DNA of 64,000 nucleotides from Lachnoclostridium sp. An138 (GTDB lineage: Bacteria > Bacillota > Clostridia > Lachnospirales > Lachnospiraceae). A program made the translations under genes and the position numbers. This document shows positions 54,697 through 63,282 of the stretch, one piece after another. Position 1 is the first letter of the stretch; every line of letters starts with the position of its first letter. The notes below the pieces were generated by a model that was given only the letters and a program-made list of their open reading frames with translations, was not told the DNA's origin and did not search any database. The stretch covers positions 62,001 through 126,000 of the forward strand of contig NZ_NFLF01000004.1 in the NCBI RefSeq assembly GCF_002160765.1, written 5' to 3'.

Positions 54697-55544
54697 AAGC
54701 ACATTTCTCTTTCTTCATTCACAGCAGAGTCTGCTTCCGGCATGGCCCTGAGTGTCAGCAGATAATTCTGGAAATCATGACGCAGCTTCGCGGTCTCCTC
54801 CTGAGACGCGCAAAGTCTCTCGTATCGAACCCGCTCCATCTCGCGGAGATGTTTTTTCAGACACAGCTCATTTTCCATGCTTTCTTTCTCCTGCGCCCGG
54901 TCAAAAATGACAAACATATAGATATCAGCCGCAAATGCCAGAAAAACGCCTGTCAGTACAGGAATCGGAAGCAGTTCTCCAGCCTCTGTATAAATTTCTG
55001 TGAGATACCATAAAAGAAATACCTGACTGAACGGAAGAAGCGCGCACAGCCATTGGCGGCCTCCATGTATCCAGACGGAGCGCTGCAGGACATTCCAAAT
55101 CTGAAAAGCTGTATAGTACGCCAGAGTCGCCATCGGCCGCATAATCAAAAGCCCTGCTATGGTAAAGTCCGACCCCAGCTCCAGCGGCCTGCTGCCCATA
55201 TCAAAAATATGTCCGGCAATCAGGATAGAAGTAAACTCTCCCACTCCTAGAGCCGATGACATCAGCATAAATGCCAGCAGCTTTTTTGCAAGAGACGAGC
55301 CGTAAAAAATGAGCAGATATGCAATCATAACCGCACACTGTACTACCATGATTACATTCATATTATAGTCTTCCGCCAGGTACATAAAGGGCAGCTTGCT
55401 TGCGCTCTGGACCACCCACCAGATCACTGCGGCCAGTACCGTAACCTTCATAGAATAACGTCTTCCCAGAGTCTTGCAGTAGTAAAGCATGACCATCAGG
55501 GAATCATGTGCATATACCAGTATATTTAAAATCATCACGTACAT
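54693..55544 (-). CDS. Membrane sensor with phosphoacceptor His but no ATPase (split kinase, paralogue B)
   Basis: 283 aa. About seven hydrophobic helices (residues 1-215) are followed by a charged helix and KLRHDFQNYLLTLRAM, an intact AgrC-type H-box (His256). The protein ends about 25 residues later, so the second dimerisation helix and the GHKL ATPase are absent. It is a paralogue of the preceding gene product, with the His at the same residue number. Its start overlaps that gene by 10 nt and its stop overlaps the GHKL gene. Likely a sensor subunit phosphorylated in trans. Confidence 0.85.
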   Translation of the reverse strand: MYVMILNILVYAHDSLMVMLYYCKTLGRRYSMKVTVLAAVIWWVVQSASKLPFMYLAEDYNMNVIMVVQCAVMIAYLLIFYGSSLAKKLLAFMLMSSALGVGEFTSILIAGHIFDMGSRPLELGSDFTIAGLLIMRPMATLAYYTAFQIWNVLQRSVWIHGGRQWLCALLPFSQVFLLWYLTEIYTEAGELLPIPVLTGVFLAFAADIYMFVIFDRAQEKESMENELCLKKHLREMERVRYERLCASQEETAKLRHDFQNYLLTLRAMPEADSAVNEEREMCL

Positions 55545-56446
55545 AAGCTGTCTATGCCTTTTCTTTTGTCCGTATGTTCAGATTTTCCCTCTTCTGCAGG
55601 AAACCTGTCTCCATCCTCTTTTCTCTTTCCATCTGTCTCCGGCATGGCCCGAAGCGCCAGCAGATAATTCTGAAAATCGTGCCGCAGCCGGGCTGTCTCC
55701 TCTATGGATGCATGGATTCTGTCATACCGAATCTGTTCCCTTTCATGCAAATACTCCTGCAGGCGGAGCTTTTCTTCCATATTCTCCCGCTCCCATGCCC
55801 GGTCAAAAATCAAAAACATGAGAACATCCGCCAGAAGCCCCAGAATGGTGCCTGCCAGTGCCGCAAACGGAATCGCCTCACCCTGATACAGATAGCTGGT
55901 GCAGAGATACCACATGAACATACACTGGCCAAACGGAAGCAGAATACACAGCCACAGCCGCCCGCCCTTAATCCATCTGTTCCCTGTAAGCAGCCGCCAG
56001 ATAGCAAATGCCATATAAAATGCCAGTACAGAGAGCGGGCGCATCACCAGGAGGCCCAGCTCTGTGGCCCAGGCATTCACTTCCAGAGGCCGGTTCTCCA
56101 CTCCCACGACAGTTTCTGTGAGCATGAACGTCAGCATCTCCATACAGCCCAAAGCGGCTATATTCAGCGCTGCCGCCAGCAGTTTCTTCGCCGCCGAAGA
56201 GGAAAAGAACGCTGCCAGATAAATTCCAAGAGTCACATAGGGCAGGACCATGAGCAGGATTGTCTGGTATTCATCTCCCTTAAACATGGATAATATCTTA
56301 AACCCACAAGTCACCGCCCACCATGCGGCCGTTCCTGCAGCTGTCAGTCTGAGAGAATACTTCCGGCCCAGCGTCCTGGAAAAGTAGATAAGGAGCATGA
56401 TTCCGTCATGTCCGTAAGCCAGCATCATGAAAATAATTGTAAACAT
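55535..56446 (-). CDS. Membrane sensor with phosphoacceptor His but no ATPase (split kinase, paralogue A)
   Basis: 303 aa. Seven or so helices (MFTIIFMMLAYGHDGIMLLI to LLADVLMFLIF), a coiled coil, then RLRHDFQNYLLALRAM (His256) and a polar tail of about 35 residues. There is no GHKL domain. It shares the pattern Y-x-HD near residue 11, the TLGRKYS loop and the H-box with paralogue B, so a gene duplication is evident. It starts 8 nt behind the LytTR regulator gene, whose end contains its GGAG ribosome binding site. Confidence 0.85.
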   Translation of the reverse strand: MFTIIFMMLAYGHDGIMLLIYFSRTLGRKYSLRLTAAGTAAWWAVTCGFKILSMFKGDEYQTILLMVLPYVTLGIYLAAFFSSSAAKKLLAAALNIAALGCMEMLTFMLTETVVGVENRPLEVNAWATELGLLVMRPLSVLAFYMAFAIWRLLTGNRWIKGGRLWLCILLPFGQCMFMWYLCTSYLYQGEAIPFAALAGTILGLLADVLMFLIFDRAWERENMEEKLRLQEYLHEREQIRYDRIHASIEETARLRHDFQNYLLALRAMPETDGKRKEDGDRFPAEEGKSEHTDKRKGIDSLCT

Positions 56447-56454
56447 CTTTACTC

Positions 56455-57162
56455 CTACATCCGTGCGGACATATACTCAAAGAAGCGCTCCTTCGCCTCT
56501 TTCGCCCGGGCCTTGCTTACCGGTATTACATGATTTTCCTCCAGGAGGATTTCTCTGCCCCGGAACTCTCTTATATAAGACATATTGACCATATAGCTTT
56601 TATGACAGTTCAAAAAACGGCCATCCAGCTGTCCTTTTAATGTTTCCAGTTTCTCATTGCACAGATATTCCTGCTTCTTGAGCACAATGCAGGACTTATG
56701 AAGCCGGCTTTCCAGAAAGAGAATATCCTGCAGCGGGATCGCGATATGGCTGCCCTGATAGTAAATCAAAAGTTTTCCTTCTGCTTCCGACTGTTCTCTC
56801 AGAATCTTTTCCAGATTACGCTCCAGCTGCTCCTGATTCACCGGTTTTTTCAGGAGTCCGCTTAAGTTCGCGTGATTCAGAAAAACATCTTCCACATAAT
56901 CAAGCGTATAAGCCGTCACGTAAATAATCTTTGTGTAAGGACAGGCTTCCTGCAGTCTCCCCGCAAAATCAATTCCTGTCTCATCCTGTTTCCAGTCAAT
57001 ATCCATAAAGACCACGTCATAATACGCCCCGTCTTTCAACGTGGCCCAGAAATTATTCATATCAGAATAAGTATGTACCTTCTTAACCGCCGGAATCCGC
57101 AGAAGCATTTTTTTCAGTTCTTCCAGTGCCTGCGGCTGGTCATCGCAGATCGCTGCCCTCAT
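56455..57162 (-). CDS. LytTR-family response regulator of the split kinase system
   Basis: 235 aa, AgrA/VirR-like. The receiver domain has ICDDQ and the phosphoacceptor Asp54 in VVFMDIDW, with TAY and KKP (Lys) later. The LytTR DNA-binding domain follows (HIAIPLQDILFLESRLHKSCIVL, LNCHKSYMVNMSYIREF). GGAGG lies 10 nt before the ATG. It is the first gene of the four-gene operon; paired 9-bp repeats in its promoter are its likely site. Confidence 0.92.
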   Translation of the reverse strand: MRAAICDDQPQALEELKKMLLRIPAVKKVHTYSDMNNFWATLKDGAYYDVVFMDIDWKQDETGIDFAGRLQEACPYTKIIYVTAYTLDYVEDVFLNHANLSGLLKKPVNQEQLERNLEKILREQSEAEGKLLIYYQGSHIAIPLQDILFLESRLHKSCIVLKKQEYLCNEKLETLKGQLDGRFLNCHKSYMVNMSYIREFRGREILLEENHVIPVSKARAKEAKERFFEYMSARM

Positions 57163-57200
57163 AGTTCTTTTTCCTCCAGTTATAAACGTGCTTTATATCT

Positions 57201-57238
57201 AGGATAACATGTCTGAAAACACAAAAGCAATATCTGAT
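57201..57238 (-). promoter_or_regulatory. Operon promoter with LytTR-type direct repeats
   Basis: Promoter on the minus strand: TTGCTT (57230-57225), 18 bp and TATCCT (57206-57201). The direct repeats ATGTCTGAA (57209-57217) and ATATCTGAT (57230-57238) are separated by exactly 12 bp, the known geometry of LytTR sites. One repeat lies in the spacer and one at the -35 edge, so binding would affect the operon itself. Confidence 0.65.
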
Positions 57239-57257
57239 ATAATTTTCTGACAACAAA

Positions 57258-57301
57258 CGAAAAAGGCTGTCTCCGAATTAAATTTTCAGGTCAGCCTTTT
57301 C
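57258..57301 (-). terminator. Terminator-like hairpin upstream of the split-kinase operon
   Basis: AAAAGGCTG pairs with CAGCCTTTT around a loop of about 25 nt; on the minus strand TTTTTCG follows. It would end transcripts coming from the sortase remnant. Confidence 0.65.
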
Positions 57302-57315
57302 CATATTTTCTGTTT

Positions 57316-57567
57316 TTATCTTTTTCTTCCTAAAATTACTATTCTTTCATCCTTCTGATCAGCTGTACAGGTCACAAGAACAAGAATTTGATCATCTCCG
57401 TCTGCTGCTATTCCAGTATCATACCAGGACTTTTCTTTTTCATCTTGAAGATATTTTTCGTAAGCATCCCCGGCTTCAAAAAAAAGTGTGTAAGTTGCAT
57501 CACTCAAAGCAGCCCGATGAACAGAAAAAATATCATATACCAGCTCTTCCTCATAAGTAGATAATAC
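57316..57567 (-). pseudogene. Class B sortase remnant, C-terminal part only
   Basis: The open frame gives TYEEELVYDIFSVHRA, then YLQDEKEKSWYDTGIA and DDQILVLVTCTADQKDERIV, the C-terminal part of a sortase with the catalytic Cys (VTCT) and Arg. An in-frame stop lies directly upstream, at 57568-57570, and the His-containing N-terminal two thirds are missing. No start codon or ribosome binding site fits. A dead fragment of a surface-protein anchoring enzyme. Confidence 0.75.
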
Positions 57568-57608
57568 TTAAATCTTTTATTTTGCAGATATATCCATTTA
57601 ATTAACAG

Positions 57609-57692
57609 AATTTATCTGTTTTTGAATTTGATAAGATTTATTTGATTTTCAAATAATCAACGAAATTTATTTGATTTTTGTATAATCAACGT
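57609..57692. repeat. Tandem AT-rich repeats with inverted-repeat cores
   Basis: Two adjacent copies, 29 bp apart, of the pattern ATTTATTTGATT-N7-AATCAACG (57636-57662 and 57665-57691). Each has an inner inverted repeat TTGATT-N7-AATCAA. A third, degenerate copy begins near 57609. They lie between the sortase remnant and the NUDIX gene; possible operators or leftovers of a mobile element. Confidence 0.55.
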
Positions 57693-57755
57693 TTTTTCAT
57701 TGATCTCTGTCTGGCATCGATGTATCAAGGAACGATACGCTCTTTTACACCGACG

Positions 57756-58265
57756 CTACTCTTCTCTCAAAAACCCATCCCACTCCAGCTTTTTGCCATC
57801 CAGCACACATTCCTCCAGTATATCCCCGTCATAGGAGAGCTTCAGCGAAAAAAACGGATGCTCCTGCGCAATCAGCTTGAAAAACACCTTGTCTCCGGGC
57901 CACAGCTCCAGGCCGGTGATCTGCTCTTTCGGCACCCATTCCAGCACCCCCTCCGGGCAGTTATAGTCCAGCTCTCCCTCCCAGTCTTTGGCTGTATAGA
58001 GGCACATATACTGGGTCTCCACATCTTTGAGGGCGAAGGTCACAATTCCCCGGAAGCGGTAATCTGTCAGAAGCAGCCCGGTCTCCTCCTGCACCTCACG
58101 CAGAAGACAATCCTCCGGGCTTTCGTAAGAGAGCGCATGGCCGCCAACGCCGATCCATTTGTCCTGGTTGACATCATTTTTCTTTTTCACCCTGTGAAGC
58201 ATCAGGTATTTATCATCCTTCTCCAGATAGCAGAGTGTCGTCAAAGTTCCAATATAACGTTCCAT
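57756..58265 (-). CDS. NUDIX hydrolase (MutT-like)
   Basis: 169 aa. The complete Nudix box runs from GGHALSYE through LLREVQEETGL, binding Mg2+ for pyrophosphate hydrolysis. The start YIGTLTTLCYLEKDDKYLMLHRV fits the MutT/8-oxo-dGTP group in Firmicutes. The real substrate is not fixed by sequence. The gene lies 20 nt behind the CmpB-like gene on the same strand. Confidence 0.9.
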   Translation of the reverse strand: MERYIGTLTTLCYLEKDDKYLMLHRVKKKNDVNQDKWIGVGGHALSYESPEDCLLREVQEETGLLLTDYRFRGIVTFALKDVETQYMCLYTAKDWEGELDYNCPEGVLEWVPKEQITGLELWPGDKVFFKLIAQEHPFFSLKLSYDGDILEECVLDGKKLEWDGFLREE

Positions 58266-58285
58266 CTGTACGTTCCTCTTCCTGA

Positions 58286-58825
58286 TTATATCCAGTTACT
58301 CACTACATAGTGTATACAATCCGCCGCAAACAGCACCAGGCAGATGACCGCCGCCGTTCTCTGGACTTTCAGGCTGGTCTTCTCCGTAAAACGTCTGGCC
58401 AGCGGATGCAGCAGATACAGAATCACCATGCCGCCGATTCCAAACCGGATGCTCGGGTTTGGAGCGATCCGTCCCTGAAAGTTGAAGGCGAATCTGGTGT
58501 AATCCCACATCCATTCTCCTGCGGTAAATTCCATGATATAGCTGGCGATAAGCTCAATCACCGTAGTAATCAGCACAATTCCCACAAAGACCAGAAACGG
58601 CGTCACATTGACCGGACCGAGCTTTATCTTTTTCTTCATCAGGCCGGACAGGGCGAGGAGCAGGATGACAGCCCCCAAACCATATACAATGCAGTATGGC
58701 CCTATCAATACGCCCCGGTCGGAATATCCCCAGCGGTATACGACCACCTCCAGAAAAACCTCATAAATCCACCCGATAACCGAGTAAAACATAAAGTATA
58801 AAAAATAATCCTGTACTTTTTTCAT
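58286..58825 (-). CDS. CmpB-like putative membrane permease
   Basis: 179 aa with five hydrophobic segments. VQDYFLYFMFYSVIGWIYEVFLEVV and GVLIGPYCIVYGLGAV are typical of the family named putative ABC-transporter type IV (CmpB), found in Firmicutes. No ATPase is adjacent, so real transport function is open. The ATG at 58825 with GAGGGG upstream is preferred over one 15 nt earlier. Confidence 0.8.
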   Translation of the reverse strand: MKKVQDYFLYFMFYSVIGWIYEVFLEVVVYRWGYSDRGVLIGPYCIVYGLGAVILLLALSGLMKKKIKLGPVNVTPFLVFVGIVLITTVIELIASYIMEFTAGEWMWDYTRFAFNFQGRIAPNPSIRFGIGGMVILYLLHPLARRFTEKTSLKVQRTAAVICLVLFAADCIHYVVSNWI

Positions 58826-58913
58826 TTGTTCCCCTCTCATATTCTGATATGTCTTATGTTTTGTCCAGTGTACGATATGAAGGGGGTTCTGTCAATAAAA
58901 AATTGCTATTTTT

Positions 58914-59723
58914 TTAACAATGTACGTTTTCCACAATCTTTTCCGAGCTGTCCTGCTGATTCACATGAAACCGCACAAGCCATCCCTCTGGAAAAACCTT
59001 CGCCACTATCCGCACCATTTTCATGGAAAGACCGTAAACAGACAGGGCTTTCCCTTTTCGGGCGTCCGCCAGAGCCTTCTTCGCTACTTTTTCCGGATCA
59101 GCCAGAAAGAACCGTTTCAGAGGGCTTAAAGTGATTCCGCCGGCCCGGAAAAAGTCTGTATCCACAGGCCCCGGACAGACTGCCGTCACCACGATGCCTC
59201 TGGGCCGCAGTTCTTCCCGCAGCGCCTGGCTGAAAGATAAGACACAGGATTTGGAAGCTGCGTAGACTGCAAATCCCGGCTGGGGCAGAAAAGCCGAACC
59301 GGAGGCAAGCTGAAGAATCCGGCTCCCTCTTCCCATATAGGGAAGACAGAGGCGTGTTACCGCTATAAGAGCACGGCAGTTTACATCTATCATGTCACAG
59401 AGGCCAGAAGTCTCCAGCCGAGCCGTAGGACCATTATGCCCGAGCCCCGCTCCGTTGACCAGAAGGCAGATATGGGGCCGTTCTGCTCCCAGCAGGCCCG
59501 CAAGCTCTGTAAACGTCTCTTTGTCTGCCAGATCCATGACGAGAAGCCGGAACTGGGTCTCGGGACATTCTGTCTGGAGAGCTTCCAATTCTTCCTTTCG
59601 TCTGGCGAGAACCCAGATTTCATGAAGCTCCGGATAATTTTCTGCCATCTGGCGCGCCAGACAGCGCCCTATGCCGGAAGAGGCTCCTGTTACCAGTGCG
59701 ATTTTCTTCCTGTTTCTCCCCAC
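58914..59723 (-). CDS. Short-chain dehydrogenase/reductase
   Basis: 269 aa classical SDR. Cofactor motif VTGASSGIGR, NNAG-like LLVNGAGLG, catalytic Ser in LQLASGSAF and YAASK with Tyr and Lys. VCPGPVDTDFF follows. NAD(P)-dependent oxidoreductase of unknown substrate. It is monocistronic with about 90 nt to each neighbour. Confidence 0.9.
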   Translation of the reverse strand: MGRNRKKIALVTGASSGIGRCLARQMAENYPELHEIWVLARRKEELEALQTECPETQFRLLVMDLADKETFTELAGLLGAERPHICLLVNGAGLGHNGPTARLETSGLCDMIDVNCRALIAVTRLCLPYMGRGSRILQLASGSAFLPQPGFAVYAASKSCVLSFSQALREELRPRGIVVTAVCPGPVDTDFFRAGGITLSPLKRFFLADPEKVAKKALADARKGKALSVYGLSMKMVRIVAKVFPEGWLVRFHVNQQDSSEKIVENVHC

Positions 59724-59815
59724 AGAATCTCTCCTTTCTTCTTCTCCCTCTCTTTTTATCTCTTTCTGGATTACTCTTTCAGAGACTGCTCTTCCGGAAG
59801 CTGCTCTTCTGGAGA

Positions 59816-60643
59816 TTACTCCGCCAGCAGCCAGCTGTCGATAATCTCCGCGCAGCCATCGTGATCGCAGTCGGATACGGTCACATCGGCAAGTTCCCTG
59901 ATATGAGGAAGAGCGTTTCCCATGGCCACAGAGAGCCCGGCTGCCTTCAGGATACTGATATCGTTATCCGCGTCCCCTGCCGCAATCGTCCTGCTCACCG
60001 GAATATTCAGGCGCTCACAGAGCTTTCGCAGACCGGACCCCTTGTCTACGCCTGCCGCTGAGATTTCCAGCGAACCTCTTTCCGCATCCGCCAGAATGAC
60101 CGGGAAACCTGCTTCTTCTATCCGTCTCCTGGTACGCTCTCTGGACTCCAGATCCGTATGATAAAAGTTCACCTTTTCCACTGGAAACGGTGACGCGCAG
60201 TAGGTCTCATACAGGTTATCCCAGGCAGTCACCACCCGTTCATACATGGGTTTATAGACGCCCATTCCATACCGCTCCATATGCTGAAACTGATCCGTCT
60301 GAACGATGGATTCCCGGTCCAGCAGATGCATCATGGCCCCTTCCTTTATGGCAAGCTTCAGGAGCTCTTTTACCAGGGAAGGCTCCAGGGACCGTTTCAA
60401 TATCTCTTCCTGTGTGTAAACGTCATACACAAGAGCTCCGCTGGTACAGATCAGATAGCGGATTTTCGGTATCAGGCTGAGATAGCTGTCAAGCTCCGGC
60501 CGGCACCTTCCGGTGGAGAGAGCAATCTTCTTTCCCGCGTCCGCGGCTCTGTTCAGAGCCGCCAGCGTAAGCGGCGTAATTTCTTTTCTGGAATTCAGCA
60601 GAGTGCCGTCCATATCAAAGGCAATCAGCTCATACTGGCTCAT
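59816..60643 (-). CDS. Cof-type HAD-family phosphatase
   Basis: 275 aa. Nucleophile Asp in LIAFDMDGTLLNS, motif II in ALSTGR, and motif III/IV in VDKGSGLRKLCERLN with AAGDADNDISILKAAG. The C2-type cap lies in the middle. Such enzymes remove phosphate from sugar phosphates or flavin/pyridoxal phosphates; substrate unknown. Confidence 0.9.
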   Translation of the reverse strand: MSQYELIAFDMDGTLLNSRKEITPLTLAALNRAADAGKKIALSTGRCRPELDSYLSLIPKIRYLICTSGALVYDVYTQEEILKRSLEPSLVKELLKLAIKEGAMMHLLDRESIVQTDQFQHMERYGMGVYKPMYERVVTAWDNLYETYCASPFPVEKVNFYHTDLESRERTRRRIEEAGFPVILADAERGSLEISAAGVDKGSGLRKLCERLNIPVSRTIAAGDADNDISILKAAGLSVAMGNALPHIRELADVTVSDCDHDGCAEIIDSWLLAE

Positions 60644-60658
60644 GGCTTCACAGTCCTC

Positions 60659-62590
60659 CTATTGTTTTTTCTTATGGATATTTCGGATCGTTTTCTTCTT
60701 TTTTACGCTCTTCTCGAAAGCTGTTCCTCCGGCCCTTCTGTTCTTTTCAGACCGTTCCGTTCTGTGCCCGCTGTCCCTTTTTTCTCCTGCCGGAGGCGGA
60801 ATCAGGCATCTGGGACCGTATCCGATCAGATCCGTCCGCCCGCTCTTTTCCAGTGCCTCCCGCACCAGCTCCCGGTTTTTCGGGTCCCGGTACTGAATCA
60901 GCGCGCGCTGCATGGCCTTTTCATGGGGATTTTTCGGCACATAGACGGGTTCCATAGTCCGGGGATCGAGACCGGTATAATACATGCAGGTAGAAAGTGT
61001 GGAGGGCGTCGGATAAAAGTCCTGCACCTGCTCCGGCATATATCCCAGATCCCGGCAGTACTCCGCCAGTTCTACCGCCTCCTTCAGCGTGGAGCCCGGG
61101 TGGGAGGACATCAGATAGGGAACCAGATACTGCTTTTTCCCAAGTCTTTCATTCATGCTTTTGTATTTCCGGCAGAAAGCCTCATAGACGCTGCGGGAAG
61201 GCTTTCCCATGCGGGAAAGGACACGGTCAGACACATGCTCCGGGGCGACTTTAAGCTGGCCGCTTACATGATGTTCACACAACTCCTTTATAAATTCATC
61301 GGCCCTGGGATCTGCAAGCACATAATCAAAACGGATGCCGGAACGGATAAAGACCTTTTTCACGCCCGGAAGGGCACGGAGCTTTCGAAGAAGACGAATA
61401 TACTCTCCATGATCCGCTTTCAGGTTCGGGCAGGGCCTCGGAAACAGGCACTGCCGCTCCGGACAGGCTCCACTCCGCAGCTGCTTCTCACAGGCCGGAT
61501 GGCGGAAATCCGCGGTCGGACCTCCCACATCATGGATATAGCCCTTGAAATCTGGCTCCTGAATCATCTGCCGCGCTTCTTCCATAAGAGACTCCTGGCT
61601 GCGCGCCTGGATGATCCGCCCCTGATGGAAGGTCAGCGCGCAGAATGAACAGGCGCCAAAGCAGCCCCGGCAGCTGGTAAGGCTGAATTTGACCTCGGAG
61701 AAAGCCGGGACCTCTCCTTTTTCCAGACAGGAGGGATGCACGGCTCTCTGATAGGGCAGCCCGTATACTTCGTCCATTTCTTCCTGCGTCAAAGGTCTGG
61801 AGGGGGGATTCTGTACGATAAAGGTATGATCGGAATAGGATTCCGCCAGCCGCTTTCCGCGGACCGGATCAGCGTTTTTCTGCTGAAGGGCAAAGCTCTG
61901 CGCGTACAGACGCTTATCGGCGCGCATGCTTTCATAATCCGGCAGGAAAATGGCATCGTAAATGTCTTCCCGGCGGGTACTCTTGTATACAGTCCCATCC
62001 ACAAAAGTCAAATCCCGGATGGCGATTCCGGAGGCGAGAGCGTCCGCGATCTCCACAATGGAGCGCTCTCCCATTCCGTAGGAAATCAAATCGGCCCCGC
62101 TGTCCAGAAGCAGGGAGCGTTTAAAACTGTCGGACCAGTAATCATAATGCGCCAGCCTGCGCAGGCTGGCCTCGATGCCTCCCAGGATAATGGGCGTATG
62201 CCTGTAGACACTGCGGATCAGATTGCTGTAAACGATATCCGCCCGGTCAGGCCGCTTCCCCATGAGCCCGCCGGGCGTATAGGAATCGGTCTTTCTGCGC
62301 TTTCTGGATACGGTATAATGGTTCACCATGGAATCCATGTTCCCGGAAGAGACCAGAAAGGCAAGACGCGGCTCCCCATATACCTGGATGCTCGCAGGAT
62401 TCTTCCAGTCCGGCTGGGACAGAATGGCCACCGCATACCCGTGGCTTTCCAGCACCCGTCCGATAATGGCAGGGCCAAAGGATGGATGATCCACATAGGC
62501 GTCCCCGATGACGTAGACAAAGTCCGGCCGTTCGATTCCTCTGCTTTTCAATTCTTCCGGCGTGGCAGGCAAAAATCCGGCTTTCAGCAT
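60659..62590 (-). CDS. YgiQ-family radical SAM protein
   Basis: 643 aa. A B12-binding-like N-terminal region (VYVIGDAYVDHPSFGPAIIGRVLE) precedes the radical SAM core with CRGCFGACSFCAL, where the three cluster Cys lie. KVAPEHVSDRVLSRMGKP and QVQDFYPTPSTLSTCMYYTG are family-specific. The C-terminus is very basic (EKSVKKKKTIRNIHKKKQ). The reaction is unknown. Its ATG overlaps the end of the HAD gene by 7 nt. Confidence 0.93.
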   Translation of the reverse strand: MLKAGFLPATPEELKSRGIERPDFVYVIGDAYVDHPSFGPAIIGRVLESHGYAVAILSQPDWKNPASIQVYGEPRLAFLVSSGNMDSMVNHYTVSRKRRKTDSYTPGGLMGKRPDRADIVYSNLIRSVYRHTPIILGGIEASLRRLAHYDYWSDSFKRSLLLDSGADLISYGMGERSIVEIADALASGIAIRDLTFVDGTVYKSTRREDIYDAIFLPDYESMRADKRLYAQSFALQQKNADPVRGKRLAESYSDHTFIVQNPPSRPLTQEEMDEVYGLPYQRAVHPSCLEKGEVPAFSEVKFSLTSCRGCFGACSFCALTFHQGRIIQARSQESLMEEARQMIQEPDFKGYIHDVGGPTADFRHPACEKQLRSGACPERQCLFPRPCPNLKADHGEYIRLLRKLRALPGVKKVFIRSGIRFDYVLADPRADEFIKELCEHHVSGQLKVAPEHVSDRVLSRMGKPSRSVYEAFCRKYKSMNERLGKKQYLVPYLMSSHPGSTLKEAVELAEYCRDLGYMPEQVQDFYPTPSTLSTCMYYTGLDPRTMEPVYVPKNPHEKAMQRALIQYRDPKNRELVREALEKSGRTDLIGYGPRCLIPPPAGEKRDSGHRTERSEKNRRAGGTAFEKSVKKKKTIRNIHKKKQ

Positions 62591-63282
62591 GGTTTTACGT
62601 TCTCCTTCTCATCCGGCTTCAATTTCCGGTAGGTGCCGTCCAGCACCTGTGTGAAATCATGAATATAGTAATCCGCAAGGCGGCAGATAGTCTCCTGCTG
62701 ATCTGCCACGTACTTATCTTCCATGGCGCAGACCCGGATTCCGGCATTGATTCCTGCCTGAAGTCCTGCAGGCGTATCCTCAAAGACCAGACACTCCCCG
62801 GGCTTCGCGCCCAGGCTCTCCGCCACTTTCAGATAGATATCCGGCGCCGGTTTCCCTGCGCCGGCTTCGCAGGAAGTCATGCAGCAGTCGATAAAGCGGT
62901 TCAGCCCCAGTGAATCCATCACCGCGTCCAGAAGCTCCCGGCTGTTGCTTGTGCCGATTCCCGCCCGCACTCCATGGCTTTTCAGATATTGCAGAAAAGA
63001 AAGGGCACCCGGCTTCATGGGAACCTCATGGGCATATTTGTATTTGGCCATTTCAATCCATTCCGCTTTAATCTCATCCAGGCTCTGGGACAGGCCGAAA
63101 CGCTTCTTAAAATGGACCGCCGTTTCTGAAAAGCTCATGCCTTCAATCTCTTTCTGAAGCTCCGGCGGCAGTTCGCATCCGTATTTTCCCAGATATTCTA
63201 TGTCTATGTCCTTCCACATCCACATGGAATCCACCAGCGTTCCATCCAGATCAAAAAGGACTGCCTTCACACCTTTCAGCAT
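62584..63282 (-). CDS. HAD-family phosphatase (beta-phosphoglucomutase-like)
   Basis: 232 aa. Catalytic Asp pair in VLFDLDGTLVDSM, motif II in IGTSNSRELLD, Lys in AGKPAPDIYLKVAESLG and acidic motif VFEDTPAGLQAG. The helical C1 cap suggests a small sugar-phosphate substrate. It overlaps the gene before it by 7 nt and ygiQ by 7 nt, so the three genes form an operon. Confidence 0.9.
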   Translation of the reverse strand: MLKGVKAVLFDLDGTLVDSMWMWKDIDIEYLGKYGCELPPELQKEIEGMSFSETAVHFKKRFGLSQSLDEIKAEWIEMAKYKYAHEVPMKPGALSFLQYLKSHGVRAGIGTSNSRELLDAVMDSLGLNRFIDCCMTSCEAGAGKPAPDIYLKVAESLGAKPGECLVFEDTPAGLQAGINAGIRVCAMEDKYVADQQETICRLADYYIHDFTQVLDGTYRKLKPDEKENVKPC

